A stretch of DNA of 12,032 nt from Clostridiales bacterium (GTDB lineage Bacteria; Bacillota; Clostridia; Oscillospirales; Oscillospiraceae), in assembly GCA_003522945.1 (NCBI GenBank), contig DPHR01000103.1, forward strand, positions 1 to 12,032, given 5' to 3'. The notes beneath the pieces are model-generated. The model saw nothing but the letters and a program-made list of their open reading frames with translations. It did not search any database and was not told where the DNA came from. Shown one piece after another: positions 1 to 6,263 of this stretch. Numbering within the stretch: the stretch's first letter is position 1; the number at the start of each line of letters is the position of its first letter. A program made the translations under genes and the position numbers.

Positions 1-206
1 CGTCGTTCAGCACGCTCTGGTGTGCGGGGCTTCCGGCGCGGCAGGCGCTGGCGTTTGCGAGCCACGCCGCGGCCATCACCGTTTCGCGTCCCGGCGCGAT
101 CCCGAGCCTCCCGACGCTCGCGGAGGTAACGGCGCTGCTGCGCGAGCGCGGCTATGAGGATATGGATTACGATCTTCTGGCACAGTTGGAGGAGGAAAGC
201 AAATGA
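1..206 (+). CDS. PfkB-family sugar kinase, C-terminal end (partial)
   Basis: The window opens inside this gene; reading codons from base 3 gives the last 67 residues, ending at a TGA at 204-206. The segment with ALAFASHAAAITVSRPGA followed by a closing Pro-Ser-Leu-Pro is the typical last helix and tail of ribokinase/fructokinase/KDG-kinase-like PfkB enzymes, which phosphorylate sugars with ATP in the cytoplasm. The ATP-binding and catalytic Gly-Ala-Gly-Asp region must lie at or before the left edge and cannot be inspected, so the substrate is not known from this piece. Its stop codon overlaps the start of the next gene (ATGA at 203-206), which implies translational coupling with the sugar-phosphate isomerase that follows. 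The family call is fairly secure; the sugar is inferred only from context. Confidence 0.8.
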   Translation, partial: SFSTLWCAGLPARQALAFASHAAAITVSRPGAIPSLPTLAEVTALLRERGYEDMDYDLLAQLEEESK

Positions 207-814
207 AAAACGAAGGAAAAACCGCGCTTGCGCATCTGACCGCGTCCGCGGAAAAGGAATTCTGCGCGTTTCTCGCGCAGCAGACGCCGGAGGCATACGA
301 AGACGCGGTCGCGCTCATTGAGGAATGCCGCGCCGCGGGACACCGCGTCCATGTGACCGGCATCGGAAAGCCCGGCCATGTGGCGGGGTACGGAGCCTCG
401 CTCCTCTCTTCCACCGGCACGCCGTCCTACTTCCTCCACGGCACGGAGGCGGTGCACGGCTCCTGCGGCCAGCTGGAGGAAGGCGATGTTGTCATTGCCA
501 TCTCCAACTCCGGCGAGACGGTGGAGCTCAAGGCCACGGTGCTCGCCGTGAAGAACAACGGCTGCCGCGTCATCGGCATCACCGGCAATGCGGAAAGCTG
601 GCTCGCAAAGGAGAGCGACGCGCTGCTGCTCGCGCATGTAGACGAAGAGGGCGGCCCGCTCAACCGCGCGCCGCGCAACTCCGTGCTCGCGGAGATGTTT
701 GTGCTGCAGGCGCTCTCCGCCATATTGCAGGCGGACGTCGCGCAGACGCCCGCGCAGTATGTCCGCCGCCACCCCGGCGGCGCGCTCGGCAAAATCCGCG
801 ATAACGAGCGCTGA
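203..814 (+). CDS. SIS-domain sugar-phosphate isomerase, arabinose-5-phosphate isomerase type (KdsD/GutQ-like, no CBS domains)
   Basis: 203-residue cytoplasmic protein made of one SIS domain. It aligns by eye with the N-terminal domain of E. coli KdsD, which interconverts D-ribulose 5-phosphate and D-arabinose 5-phosphate. All four KdsD catalytic positions appear kept: Lys56 (GIGKPGH), Glu108 (SNSGETVEL), Glu149 (before GGPLNRAP) and His190 (HPGGALGK); His85 matches KdsD His88. KdsD and GutQ carry two extra CBS domains (about 320-330 residues); this protein stops right after HPGGALGK, so it is a short, SIS-only form. The start is set by the strong GGAGGAGG site at 188-195 and the ATGA overlap with the upstream kinase. 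With a sugar kinase before it and a sugar symporter after it, a role in pentose catabolism is more likely than Kdo synthesis. Another phospho-sugar isomerase activity is possible. Confidence 0.8.
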   Translation: MKNEGKTALAHLTASAEKEFCAFLAQQTPEAYEDAVALIEECRAAGHRVHVTGIGKPGHVAGYGASLLSSTGTPSYFLHGTEAVHGSCGQLEEGDVVIAISNSGETVELKATVLAVKNNGCRVIGITGNAESWLAKESDALLLAHVDEEGGPLNRAPRNSVLAEMFVLQALSAILQADVAQTPAQYVRRHPGGALGKIRDNER

Positions 815-827
815 ACACGCCGGAATA

Positions 828-840
828 CCGCACGGTGCGG
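828..840 (+). other. Small intercistronic hairpin before the symporter gene
   Basis: CCGCA and TGCGG form a 5-bp stem with a CGG loop in the 43-base gap between the isomerase and symporter genes. There is no T-run, so it is not a terminator. It lies just upstream of the ribosome binding site and could affect mRNA stability or expression of the symporter. It is short enough to be chance in GC-rich DNA. Confidence 0.25.
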
Positions 841-857
841 GAGAAAGAGGAAGAGAC

Positions 858-2339
858 ATGAAAAACGTGACATCGGATAAACGCAATCTCTGGATGTTCC
901 CCCTCGGCACGGTCGGACGGGATATGATCTATAACCTGTTCACCAACTTCATATTCACATATATCCTGTTTACACGCCATCTCACCGCCGCGCAGCTCGG
1001 CGCGGTGACGGCGATCATGGTCGGCGCGCGTGTGTTCGACGCGCTCAACGACCCCGTCATGGGCAACATCATCGAACGCACCCGCTCGCGCTACGGCAAG
1101 TTCAAGCCGTGGCTCGTGATCGGCATCCTCTCCACGTCCGTCGTTGTGTATCTCGCGTTCAACACGAGCCTGCAGGGCTGGAGCTTCATCGCGTTTTTCG
1201 GCGTGATCTATTTCCTCTATTCGATCACCTACACGATGCACGACATCTCCTACTGGGGCATGGTGTCGGCGCTCAGCTCCGATCCGCATGTGCGCAATTC
1301 GCTCACGTCCCGGACGAACCTCTTTGCCGGCATCGGCGGTGTGATCGCCTCGATCCTCATCCCCATGCTCACCACCGGCAGCGGCACGCTCGGCGGCAGC
1401 ACCGCAACGGCCTACGGCCGTGTCGCGCTCGTCATCTGCATCCTTGCGCCGCTCTTCCTGTGCGCGACGATCTTCGGCGTGCGTGAGCGCCGGGATTACA
1501 ATACGAAGGAAGTCCCGCCCGTCAGCTTCAAAAAGATCTGGAATACCATCACCGGCAATCCGCAGATTCTCTGGATCTCGCTCGTGTTCCTGCTGCAGCA
1601 GATCGGAAACGACGTCGTTATGGGCGGTCTCGGCTCAACGTATGTGTACTTCGCCTTCGGGTATGAGGGCGGGCTGTATTCGCTCTTCAACACCGTCGGT
1701 CTCGCGGCGACCGCGCTTCTTATGATCTTCTATCCGATGCTCGCCAAGCGCTTCCGCCGCAAGCAGATGATGGATAAGCTCATGCTGCTCTCGGTCATCG
1801 GCTACGCCGTTATGATCGTCTCCGGGCTGGCGCTCTCCGGCGGCATGGTGAAGTTCTGGATCCTCACCGTGGGCTACATGGTAGCAAACCTCGGTCAGTA
1901 CGGCTTCTATCTCATTATGATGATCTCGCTCATCAACACCGTGGAGTATAACGAATACCTCCGCGGCGAGCGCGACGAGGCGATCATCACCTCCCTGCGC
2001 CCGTTCTTCACAAAGCTCGCCTCCGCCATCGTCGTGGCGGTCACGTCCGCGACGTATCTCATCTTCGGCGTCACGGGCTACACCAACCGGATCTCCGCGC
2101 TCGAGCGCGCGGCCTCGCTCGGCGAGATCGCCGAAGCCGAAAAGCTCGCGCAGATCGATACGATCGTCTCCTCCATCCAGCCGGGTCAGTCCCGCGGGCT
2201 GCTGCTGTGCTTGACGGTGCTGCCGTTCGTGCTCATGTACGCAAGCTATGTGCTCTATAAAAAACACTACATTCTCGATGAGGACAAATACGCCGAGGTG
2301 TGCGCCGAGCTTGAAAAGCGCCGGGCCGAGGCAAAGTAA
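858..2339 (+). CDS. GPH-family (MelB-like) sugar:cation symporter
   Basis: 493-residue, very hydrophobic protein with about 12 predicted membrane segments. It belongs to the glycoside-pentoside-hexuronide:cation symporters (TC 2.A.2, MFS superfamily), which import sugars with Na+ or H+. The family signature is clear: Asp22 matches MelB Asp19, and Asp61, Asn64 and Asp65 in FDALNDPVMG match the MelB cation-site residues Asp55, Asn58 and Asp59, followed by ERTRSRYGKFKPW in the first cytoplasmic loop. A hydrophilic middle loop (around residues 210-230) and a charged C-terminal tail are also typical. The reading frame is open farther upstream, but ATG 858 is preferred: it has a GAGGAAGAG ribosome binding site and the usual N-terminus, whereas earlier starts would overlap the isomerase. 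It sits third in the kinase-isomerase operon, so it probably imports that pathway's sugar. Confidence 0.9.
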   Translation: MKNVTSDKRNLWMFPLGTVGRDMIYNLFTNFIFTYILFTRHLTAAQLGAVTAIMVGARVFDALNDPVMGNIIERTRSRYGKFKPWLVIGILSTSVVVYLAFNTSLQGWSFIAFFGVIYFLYSITYTMHDISYWGMVSALSSDPHVRNSLTSRTNLFAGIGGVIASILIPMLTTGSGTLGGSTATAYGRVALVICILAPLFLCATIFGVRERRDYNTKEVPPVSFKKIWNTITGNPQILWISLVFLLQQIGNDVVMGGLGSTYVYFAFGYEGGLYSLFNTVGLAATALLMIFYPMLAKRFRRKQMMDKLMLLSVIGYAVMIVSGLALSGGMVKFWILTVGYMVANLGQYGFYLIMMISLINTVEYNEYLRGERDEAIITSLRPFFTKLASAIVVAVTSATYLIFGVTGYTNRISALERAASLGEIAEAEKLAQIDTIVSSIQPGQSRGLLLCLTVLPFVLMYASYVLYKKHYILDEDKYAEVCAELEKRRAEAK

Positions 2340-2352
2340 GGAGGCCGCCGAT

Positions 2353-3042
2353 ATGGACAACGAAAATCGTTCCTGCATCGACTGCGGCAGCGCCGCCTGC
2401 CGCGGCAAGGGCGGGCAGTTCCCGCCGTTCTGCCGGACGGAGCATCTGGATGAGGCGCTGCTCGAGCGCTCACTGGAAATTTTAAAGGGCGAGGAAAACG
2501 CCTTTTCCGTCGCCGCGGCAGTCAACGAGCGCGACGGCTACGGCACGAAAAGCCGCATCGAGGAAACGATGCATTTCGCACAGCTTCTCGGCGTGAAGAA
2601 GATCGGCATCGCCACCTGCGCGGGGCTGATCCACGAGGCGAACGCGCTCGCGCGCGTCCTGCGCGCGCAGGGATATGAGGTCACGGGCGTCGCGTGCAAG
2701 TGCGGCACGGTGAACAAGACCGAGCTCGGTATCCCGGAGCGCTGTCTCGAAGTCGGGCCGAACATCTGCAACCCCGTCTTGCAGGCGCTCGTGCTCAACG
2801 GGGAAAAGACGGAGCTGAACATCGCGCTTGGCCTGTGCGTCGGGCACGACAGCCTGTTCTATAAGTATTCCGAAGCGCCGGTCACGACGCTTTCCGCCAA
2901 GGACCGCCTGCTCTGCCACGCAAGCCTCGGGCCGCTGTATCTGCTCGACGGCTATTGGAAACGCCTCCTGAAACCCGACCCCTACCTCACCGCGCCGCAG
3001 AGCAAAACCGAAGAAGGAAAAACCGGGGACACGTCGAACTGA
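2353..3042 (+). CDS. DUF1847-type cysteine-rich metal-binding protein
   Basis: 229-residue soluble protein that looks like the DUF1847 family of anaerobic bacteria and methanogens; the function is not known. Visible metal-site candidates are Cys8, Cys11, Cys16 and Cys27 at the N-terminus (C-x2-C-x4-C-x10-C), Cys89 in ATCAGL, the pair Cys115/Cys117, Cys131, Cys139 and Cys162 in GLCVGHDSLFYKYS. The central part (about residues 66-120) alternates beta strands and helices like a Rossmann-type fold. A strong GGAGG sits 8 bases before the ATG, and the gap to the symporter stop is only 13 bases, so it is the last gene of the sugar operon. The N-terminal cysteines suggest Fe-S or Zn binding. Whether it takes part in sugar metabolism or only shares the transcript cannot be told from sequence. 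Confidence 0.75.
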   Translation: MDNENRSCIDCGSAACRGKGGQFPPFCRTEHLDEALLERSLEILKGEENAFSVAAAVNERDGYGTKSRIEETMHFAQLLGVKKIGIATCAGLIHEANALARVLRAQGYEVTGVACKCGTVNKTELGIPERCLEVGPNICNPVLQALVLNGEKTELNIALGLCVGHDSLFYKYSEAPVTTLSAKDRLLCHASLGPLYLLDGYWKRLLKPDPYLTAPQSKTEEGKTGDTSN

Positions 3043-3058
3043 CGTGTTCCCGTTTTGT
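3024..3058 (+). terminator. Rho-independent terminator of the sugar operon
   Basis: A 12-bp stem (3024-3035 with 3041-3052, one G-U pair) with a 5-base loop is followed by TTTTGT. The stem spans the TGA of the DUF1847 gene at 3040-3042. An A-run upstream (3018-3022) means it could work weakly on the other strand too. Confidence 0.75.
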
Positions 3059-3326
3059 ACGGGAAAACCCGGTGATCTGCGATCGACAGGCGCATGCTGC
3101 AACATTATAGATACATATTAAGCGGTATAGATCCTTTGATCTGCTTTAGACGGAGAGTCACGGACGACGGCTCCGCAGAACACGTTTATGAAAGAGGAAA
3201 CGGTCGCGGCGGTGCTTATCGGAAAGGCAGCGGGAGACGGATAAAAGCCGCCACTGCCGCGGCGTACTCCAACACCGGCCCGGAACGGCGCAAGGTTCGG
3301 ATCGAGATGCGAAAAAAGGCGGAAAA
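3059..3326 (+). other. Gene-poor leader before the acetyltransferase
   Basis: About 270 bases between the sugar-operon terminator and the GNAT gene. The first third is distinctly AT-rich (around 3100-3150) and contains the possible promoter listed separately and a small AGATC/GATCT hairpin at 3130-3143. The rest is GC-rich. A 78-codon open frame (3094-3330) and an 18-codon one from ATG 3188 are present, but neither has a good ribosome binding site or a recognisable protein. It may be a long 5' leader or a decayed gene. Confidence 0.4.
3083..3111 (+). promoter_or_regulatory. Possible sigma-A promoter for the acetyltransferase gene
   Basis: TCGACA (3083-3088) and TATAGA (3106-3111) are 17 bases apart, directly after the terminator of the upstream operon. 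The -35 differs from consensus at one base and the -10 at two. A second TATAGA lies at 3126-3131. It would give a leader of about 200 bases. Confidence 0.35.
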
Positions 3327-3839
3327 ATGATACAGAACGATTTTACGATCCATATCCGGCGGGCGGAGAGCGGAGACGAGGCGTGTCTCGCGCACGTCCA
3401 GACCGAAAGCTGGAAGGCAGCGTTCGCGGGCATCGTCCCGGCGGAGCTCCTTGCCCAATGTACGAGCATCGAGCGCGCCGAGAAAATGTACGCGCGGCTT
3501 CTCGCCGAGCAGCGTGGAAACGGCTATATTCTGGAGCTGGATGGCAAGCCCCACTGCATCGCATGGTGGGACGCCGCGCGGGAAGAGGGTATGCCGGGCG
3601 CTGCCGAGCTGCGGTGCATCCACTCGCTGCCGGAAAACTGGCGCCGCGGCTGCGGCAGCCGGATGATGGAGCGCGTTCTCGCGGACGTAAAGGCTGCCGG
3701 ATACACAAAGCTCCTGCTCTGGGTGTTTACGGACAACGTGCGCGCGATCCGGTTTTACGAAGCGCAGGGCTTCACCTTCGGCGGCAGAAAGCAGCCCGCG
3801 TTCGGCACAACGGAGGAAATGTACGTCCGAGCGCTGTAA
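3327..3839 (+). CDS. GNAT-family N-acetyltransferase
   Basis: 170-residue cytoplasmic protein with the GCN5-related N-acetyltransferase fold, which moves an acetyl group from acetyl-CoA to an amine. The acetyl-CoA pyrophosphate loop is seen as WRRGCGSRMM (residues 105-114, the R/Q-x-x-G-x-G/A motif), followed by the helix and the strand KLLLWVFTDN and the late motif AIRFYEAQGF (about 140-149), with the usual Asn137 and Tyr144. The N-terminus (IHIRRAESGDEACLAHVQ) is the typical first strand and helix. The start ATG is preceded by a weak GGCGG site. It stands alone between two terminators. The substrate cannot be predicted; such single genes often acetylate small amines, antibiotics or protein N-termini. 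Confidence 0.9.
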   Translation: MIQNDFTIHIRRAESGDEACLAHVQTESWKAAFAGIVPAELLAQCTSIERAEKMYARLLAEQRGNGYILELDGKPHCIAWWDAAREEGMPGAAELRCIHSLPENWRRGCGSRMMERVLADVKAAGYTKLLLWVFTDNVRAIRFYEAQGFTFGGRKQPAFGTTEEMYVRAL

Positions 3840-3862
3840 AGCCGTATTGCGGCACGCGCCCG

Positions 3863-3884
3863 TCGCGGCGCAGCCGCGATTTTT
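3863..3884 (+). terminator. Terminator after the acetyltransferase gene
   Basis: A perfect 7-bp stem (TCGCGGC at 3863-3869, GCCGCGA at 3873-3879) with a GCA loop is followed by five T's, 23 bases after the stop codon. Confidence 0.75.
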
Positions 3885-4049
3885 CGGCTCGCAGGCTGTC
3901 AAACGACAGGTCGCTGCGCTGCCGAAATGCAGGAAGATGGTATTATAAAGAAAAGCAGGGTAAAGCGCGTTCTGCCCGTGGACGGGCGCAGCTCGCCGGC
4001 ATCAGCAGCAAAGGCGGCGCGTATAGACCTTAAAGAAAGGGACGCGAAT
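3885..4049 (+). other. Leader region before the DUF3795 gene
   Basis: About 165 bases without a convincing gene. It holds a TATTAT (3941-3946) that could be a -10 box, but no matching -35 is visible, and a 6-bp hairpin (GCCCGT at 3974-3979 with ACGGGC at 3982-3987). The frame of the next gene is open back to ATG 3927, but the added residues are basic and low in complexity and do not resemble the family's N-terminus. I infer untranslated leader. Confidence 0.4.
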
Positions 4050-4436
4050 ATGGAAGCAAATCTTGAACCTAAGAAGCTCATTGCATGCTGCGGGCTGGAC
4101 TGCGAAACCTGTGACGCCAGGATCGCAACGATCACAAATAACGATGCCCTGCGCGAAAAAACCGCCGCCCTGTGGACGAAGCTCAACGCCGTAACGATCA
4201 CGCCGGACATGATCCACTGCACCGGCTGCCGCGCGGAGGGCGTAAAAACGCCGTTTTGCGACAAGCTCTGCCCCGTACATAACTGCGTGCGGGAGAAGGG
4301 GCTGGATACCTGCGCGGACTGCGGGCAGATGGATGGATGCCAGACACTGGAGCGCATCGCCGCAAACAGCCCGTTTGTTTTGGAAAACCTGAGAAAGCTC
4401 CGCCGTGAGGAGCCGTTGGAACAGAACGATGCCTGA
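4050..4436 (+). CDS. DUF3795-type cysteine-rich protein
   Basis: 128-residue soluble protein resembling DUF3795, a family of small cysteine-rich proteins common in anaerobes and methanogens whose function is unknown. The family-like start LIACCGLDCETCDARIATITNND is followed by more cysteine pairs: HCTGC, FCDKLCPVHNC and CADCGQMDGC. These make about a dozen cysteines in all, which suggests Zn or Fe-S binding. ATG 4050 is chosen because AAAGAAAGG lies just upstream and because the family motif begins shortly after it; an in-frame ATG at 3927 would add 41 uncharacteristic residues. The gene's end overlaps the next start by 8 bases, so it is translated together with the kinase-fold protein. Confidence 0.75.
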   Translation: MEANLEPKKLIACCGLDCETCDARIATITNNDALREKTAALWTKLNAVTITPDMIHCTGCRAEGVKTPFCDKLCPVHNCVREKGLDTCADCGQMDGCQTLERIAANSPFVLENLRKLRREEPLEQNDA

Positions 4437-4947
4437 CACAATGACGGTAAACGATACGGAATATACTGTGCTCCGGCTTCTCGGAAAGGGCAAGGGCGGC
4501 TATTCCTATCTCGTCACGGACGGGGAGCGGGAGTACGTTCTCAAGCAGATCCACCACGAGCCGTGTGAGTACTATACCTTCGGCGACAAGCTGCAGTCCG
4601 AGCTGCGCGACTATGAAACGCTGCGCGCTCTCGGCATCCCCCTGCCGCGGCTGCTGGCCGTGGACAAGGCGCAGGAACACCTTCTAAAGGAATATATCGC
4701 GGGGCCGACCGTCGCGGAGCTGCGTGAGAGCGGGCGGATGGACGGGCGCTGGACGGAGCAGGTGCGCGCCATGTGCGCCGTTTTGTACCCCGCGGGGCTG
4801 AACATCGACTATTACCCCACCAACTTCGTCCCGCGCGGCGAAAGGCTCTATTATATCGACTACGAATGCAACGCCTATATGGAGCAATGGGACTTTGAGC
4901 ACTGGGGTGCGCAGTACTGGACAGAGCCGCCGTCCGCGTCGAATTGA
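4429..4947 (+). CDS. Minimal protein-kinase-fold protein (putative Ser/Thr kinase)
   Basis: 172-residue protein with the key parts of a protein kinase in shortened form: a glycine-rich loop GKGKGGYSYLV (19-29), the VLKQI lysine Lys39, a hinge-like LLKEYIAGPT, a catalytic loop LNIDYYPTNF with Asp127 and Asn132, and a metal-binding IDYE with Asp144 in place of Asp-Phe-Gly. The usual catalytic-loop His is Asn125. At 172 residues it is much shorter than a normal 260-residue kinase domain and ends soon after the metal-binding motif, so the C-terminal lobe that usually binds a protein substrate is mostly absent. It may phosphorylate a small molecule (aminoglycoside-kinase or lipopolysaccharide-kinase style) or a partner protein. 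ATG 4429 overlaps the DUF3795 gene by 8 bases; ATG 4441 is an alternative start. Fold assignment is good; the function is unknown. Confidence 0.75.
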   Translation: MPDTMTVNDTEYTVLRLLGKGKGGYSYLVTDGEREYVLKQIHHEPCEYYTFGDKLQSELRDYETLRALGIPLPRLLAVDKAQEHLLKEYIAGPTVAELRESGRMDGRWTEQVRAMCAVLYPAGLNIDYYPTNFVPRGERLYYIDYECNAYMEQWDFEHWGAQYWTEPPSASN

Positions 4948-4954
4948 ACAGATC

Positions 4955-4987
4955 GCCCGCCGGGAGACCGGCGGGCAAAATTTTTTT
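4955..4987 (+). terminator. Strong Rho-independent terminator
   Basis: A perfect 9-bp GC stem (GCCCGCCGG at 4955-4963, CCGGCGGGC at 4968-4976) with a GAGA loop is followed by AAAA and seven T's. It separates the kinase-fold gene from the promoter of the peroxide-defence operon 11 bases further on. Confidence 0.9.
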
Positions 4988-4997
4988 CAAAACCCTA

Positions 4998-5026
4998 TTG
5001 ACAATCCGGGGATGTGCTGTTATATT
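4998..5026 (+). promoter_or_regulatory. Sigma-A promoter of the perR operon
   Basis: TTGACA (4998-5003) is a perfect -35 box, and TATATT (5021-5026) with a 17-base spacer is a near-perfect -10 box. Transcription should begin near 5033, giving a leader of about 48 bases before the perR start. Confidence 0.85.
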
Positions 5027-5034
5027 AACAGTAA

Positions 5035-5049
5035 CGATAATCATTATTG
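5035..5049 (+). promoter_or_regulatory. Fur/PerR-type operator
   Basis: The core ATAAT-C-ATTAT (5037-5047) is an exact palindrome. The 15-base window matches 11 of 14 defined positions of both the PerR box (TTATAATNATTATAA) and the 7-1-7 Fur box (TGATAATNATTATCA). It lies just downstream of the -10 box, over the expected transcription start, where a repressor would block initiation. The genes that follow (PerR-like regulator, reverse rubrerythrin, rubredoxin) favour PerR autoregulation over Fur. Confidence 0.75.
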
Positions 5050-5080
5050 ATTACGAGACCCCACAGCGAAGGAGTACCTC

Positions 5081-5488
5081 ATGGAAAGCACCCGGCGGCA
5101 AAGCAAAAAGCGCGACGCGATCCGCGAGATACTGCTCGCGTCGTACGATCACCCGAGCGTCGAGGAGATCTATCGGCGGCTCAAGCCGGACATCCCGGAT
5201 CTCTCGCTCGGCACGGTGTACCGCAATCTCGCGCTCTTCCGCGAGGAGGGCAAGGCGATGAGCGTCGCCACGGTTGCGGGACAGGAGCGGTTCGACGGCC
5301 GGACGCACCCCCACGCGCATTTCATCTGCGAGAAGTGCGGCCGCGTGGACGATGTGGACGCGGTGCTGCCCGAAACGCTTGTCACCGGCGAAATGCCCGG
5401 CGAGGTGCGCTCCTGGGCGCTGACATTTTACGGCATCTGCCGCTGCTGCGCAGCGGACGATAATAAAAACAACAAAGAGAAAATTTGA
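5081..5488 (+). CDS. perR: Fur-family repressor, PerR-like peroxide sensor
   Basis: 135-residue Fur-family regulator: an N-terminal winged helix (about residues 8-65, with the recognition helix around [13 protein letters not shown]) and a C-terminal dimer domain. The structural zinc site is complete (Cys83, Cys86, Cys120, Cys123). The regulatory metal site aligns with B. subtilis PerR: His24 (His37), Asp72 (Asp85), His78 (His91), His80 (His93) and Asp91 (Asp104). Asp at the last position is typical of PerR, where Fur usually has Glu. PerR-Fe is inactivated when H2O2 oxidises the two sensing histidines. The AAGGAG site ends 6-7 bases before the ATG. An operator lies over its own promoter, and the two genes behind it detoxify peroxide, so autoregulation is very likely. 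An iron-sensing Fur role is less likely. Confidence 0.85.
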   Translation: MESTRRQSKKRDAIREILLASYDHPSVEEIYRRLKPDIPDLSLGTVYRNLALFREEGKAMSVATVAGQERFDGRTHPHAHFICEKCGRVDDVDAVLPETLVTGEMPGEVRSWALTFYGICRCCAADDNKNNKEKI

Positions 5489-5507
5489 TTTGATGGAGGA
5501 TCTTATT

Positions 5508-6077
5508 ATGAAAAAGTGGGTTTGCCCGGTTTGCGGTTACGTTCATGAAGGCGATACGCCCCCGGCGGAGTGCCCGGTGTGCCATGTCCCCGGCAGCAAG
5601 TTCACGCTGCAGGCGGAGGAGAAGACCTGGGCGGCGGAGCACGTCGTCGGCGTCGGCAAGGTGTTCGGCGCGGACGTTCCCGCCGAGGTGCAGGAAGAGA
5701 TCATCGCCGGTCTGCGCGCCAACTTTGAGGGCGAGTGCAGCGAGGTCGGCATGTATCTGGCCATGGCGCGCGTTGCGCACCGCGAGGGCTATCCGGAGAT
5801 CGGCATGTGCTGGGAAAAGGCCGGTCTGGAAGAGGCCGAGCACGCCGCGAAGTTCGCCGAGCTCCTCGGCGAGGTCGTGACCACGTCCACGAAGAAGAAT
5901 CTCGAAATGCGCGTTGACGCCGAGAACGGCGCGACCGCCGGCAAGTTTGAGCTCGCCAAGCTCGCGAAGAAGTACAATCTCGACGCCATCCACGACACCG
6001 TGCACGAAATGGCGCGCGACGAGGCCCGCCACGGCAAGGCGTTCGAGGGTCTGCTCAAGCGCTACTTCGGCAAGTAA
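5508..6077 (+). CDS. Reverse rubrerythrin (N-terminal rubredoxin domain, di-iron peroxidase)
   Basis: 189-residue cytoplasmic protein with the domain order of reverse rubrerythrin: a rubredoxin-type Fe(Cys)4 domain first (Cys6, Cys9, Cys22, Cys25) and a rubrerythrin four-helix di-iron domain behind (about residues 60-189). Di-iron ligand candidates include Glu76 and Glu79 in FEGECSE, the ExxH at Glu109-His112, Glu139, and the ExxH at Glu172-His175. In Clostridium acetobutylicum such proteins reduce H2O2 with electrons from NADH via a rubredoxin oxidoreductase and rubredoxin, and are PerR-controlled (family knowledge). ATG 5508 is chosen over the in-frame ATG at 5490 because GGAGGA (5495-5500) is well placed and the rubredoxin domain starts immediately. 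The 19-base gap to perR and 14-base gap to the rubredoxin gene indicate one transcript. Confidence 0.9.
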   Translation: MKKWVCPVCGYVHEGDTPPAECPVCHVPGSKFTLQAEEKTWAAEHVVGVGKVFGADVPAEVQEEIIAGLRANFEGECSEVGMYLAMARVAHREGYPEIGMCWEKAGLEEAEHAAKFAELLGEVVTTSTKKNLEMRVDAENGATAGKFELAKLAKKYNLDAIHDTVHEMARDEARHGKAFEGLLKRYFGK

Positions 6078-6091
6078 GAGGAGACATTCCC

Positions 6092-6247
6092 ATGAAATAC
6101 GAGTGCCCCTGCGGCTATGTCTATGACCCCGCCCTGGGCGACCCCGACAACGGCGTAGCCCCCGGCACGGTCTGGGAGGACGTTCCCGAAGATTGGGTCT
6201 GCCCCATCTGCGGTCTTGGCAAGGACGCCTTTTATCCCGTTGAGTAA
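6092..6247 (+). CDS. Rubredoxin (51 residues) with C-x-C first ligand pair
   Basis: Small electron carrier of the rubredoxin family. The body is canonical: [19 protein letters not shown], then a Trp, [13 protein letters not shown] and GKDAF. The second iron-ligand pair is Cys37-Pro-Ile-Cys40. The first pair is Cys5-Pro-Cys7, one residue closer than the usual C-x2-C-G-Y; the base sequence (tgc ccc tgc ggc) shows this directly. AGGAG lies upstream (6078-6083) and the gene is third in the perR operon, so it probably hands electrons to the reverse rubrerythrin. The unusual spacing may change the redox potential or may be a subfamily trait that I cannot check. Rubredoxin identity is secure. Confidence 0.92.
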   Translation: MKYECPCGYVYDPALGDPDNGVAPGTVWEDVPEDWVCPICGLGKDAFYPVE

Positions 6248-6263
6248 CGAATAAGCCTTTTTG

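Noticed and set aside
699..857. N-terminal extension of the symporter from ATG 699
   Set aside because: It would overlap the isomerase gene by more than 100 bases and add an Arg/Pro-rich segment foreign to the family; ATG 858 has a good ribosome binding site.
3094..3330. 78-codon plus-strand open frame before the acetyltransferase, with ATGA overlap
   Set aside because: No convincing ribosome binding site, a basic low-complexity translation and no recognised family; the overlap alone is weak evidence. Kept only as part of the leader description.
3927..4049. Upstream start (ATG 3927) for the DUF3795 protein
   Set aside because: The 41 extra residues do not resemble the family N-terminus, and ATG 4050 has a purine-rich ribosome binding site.
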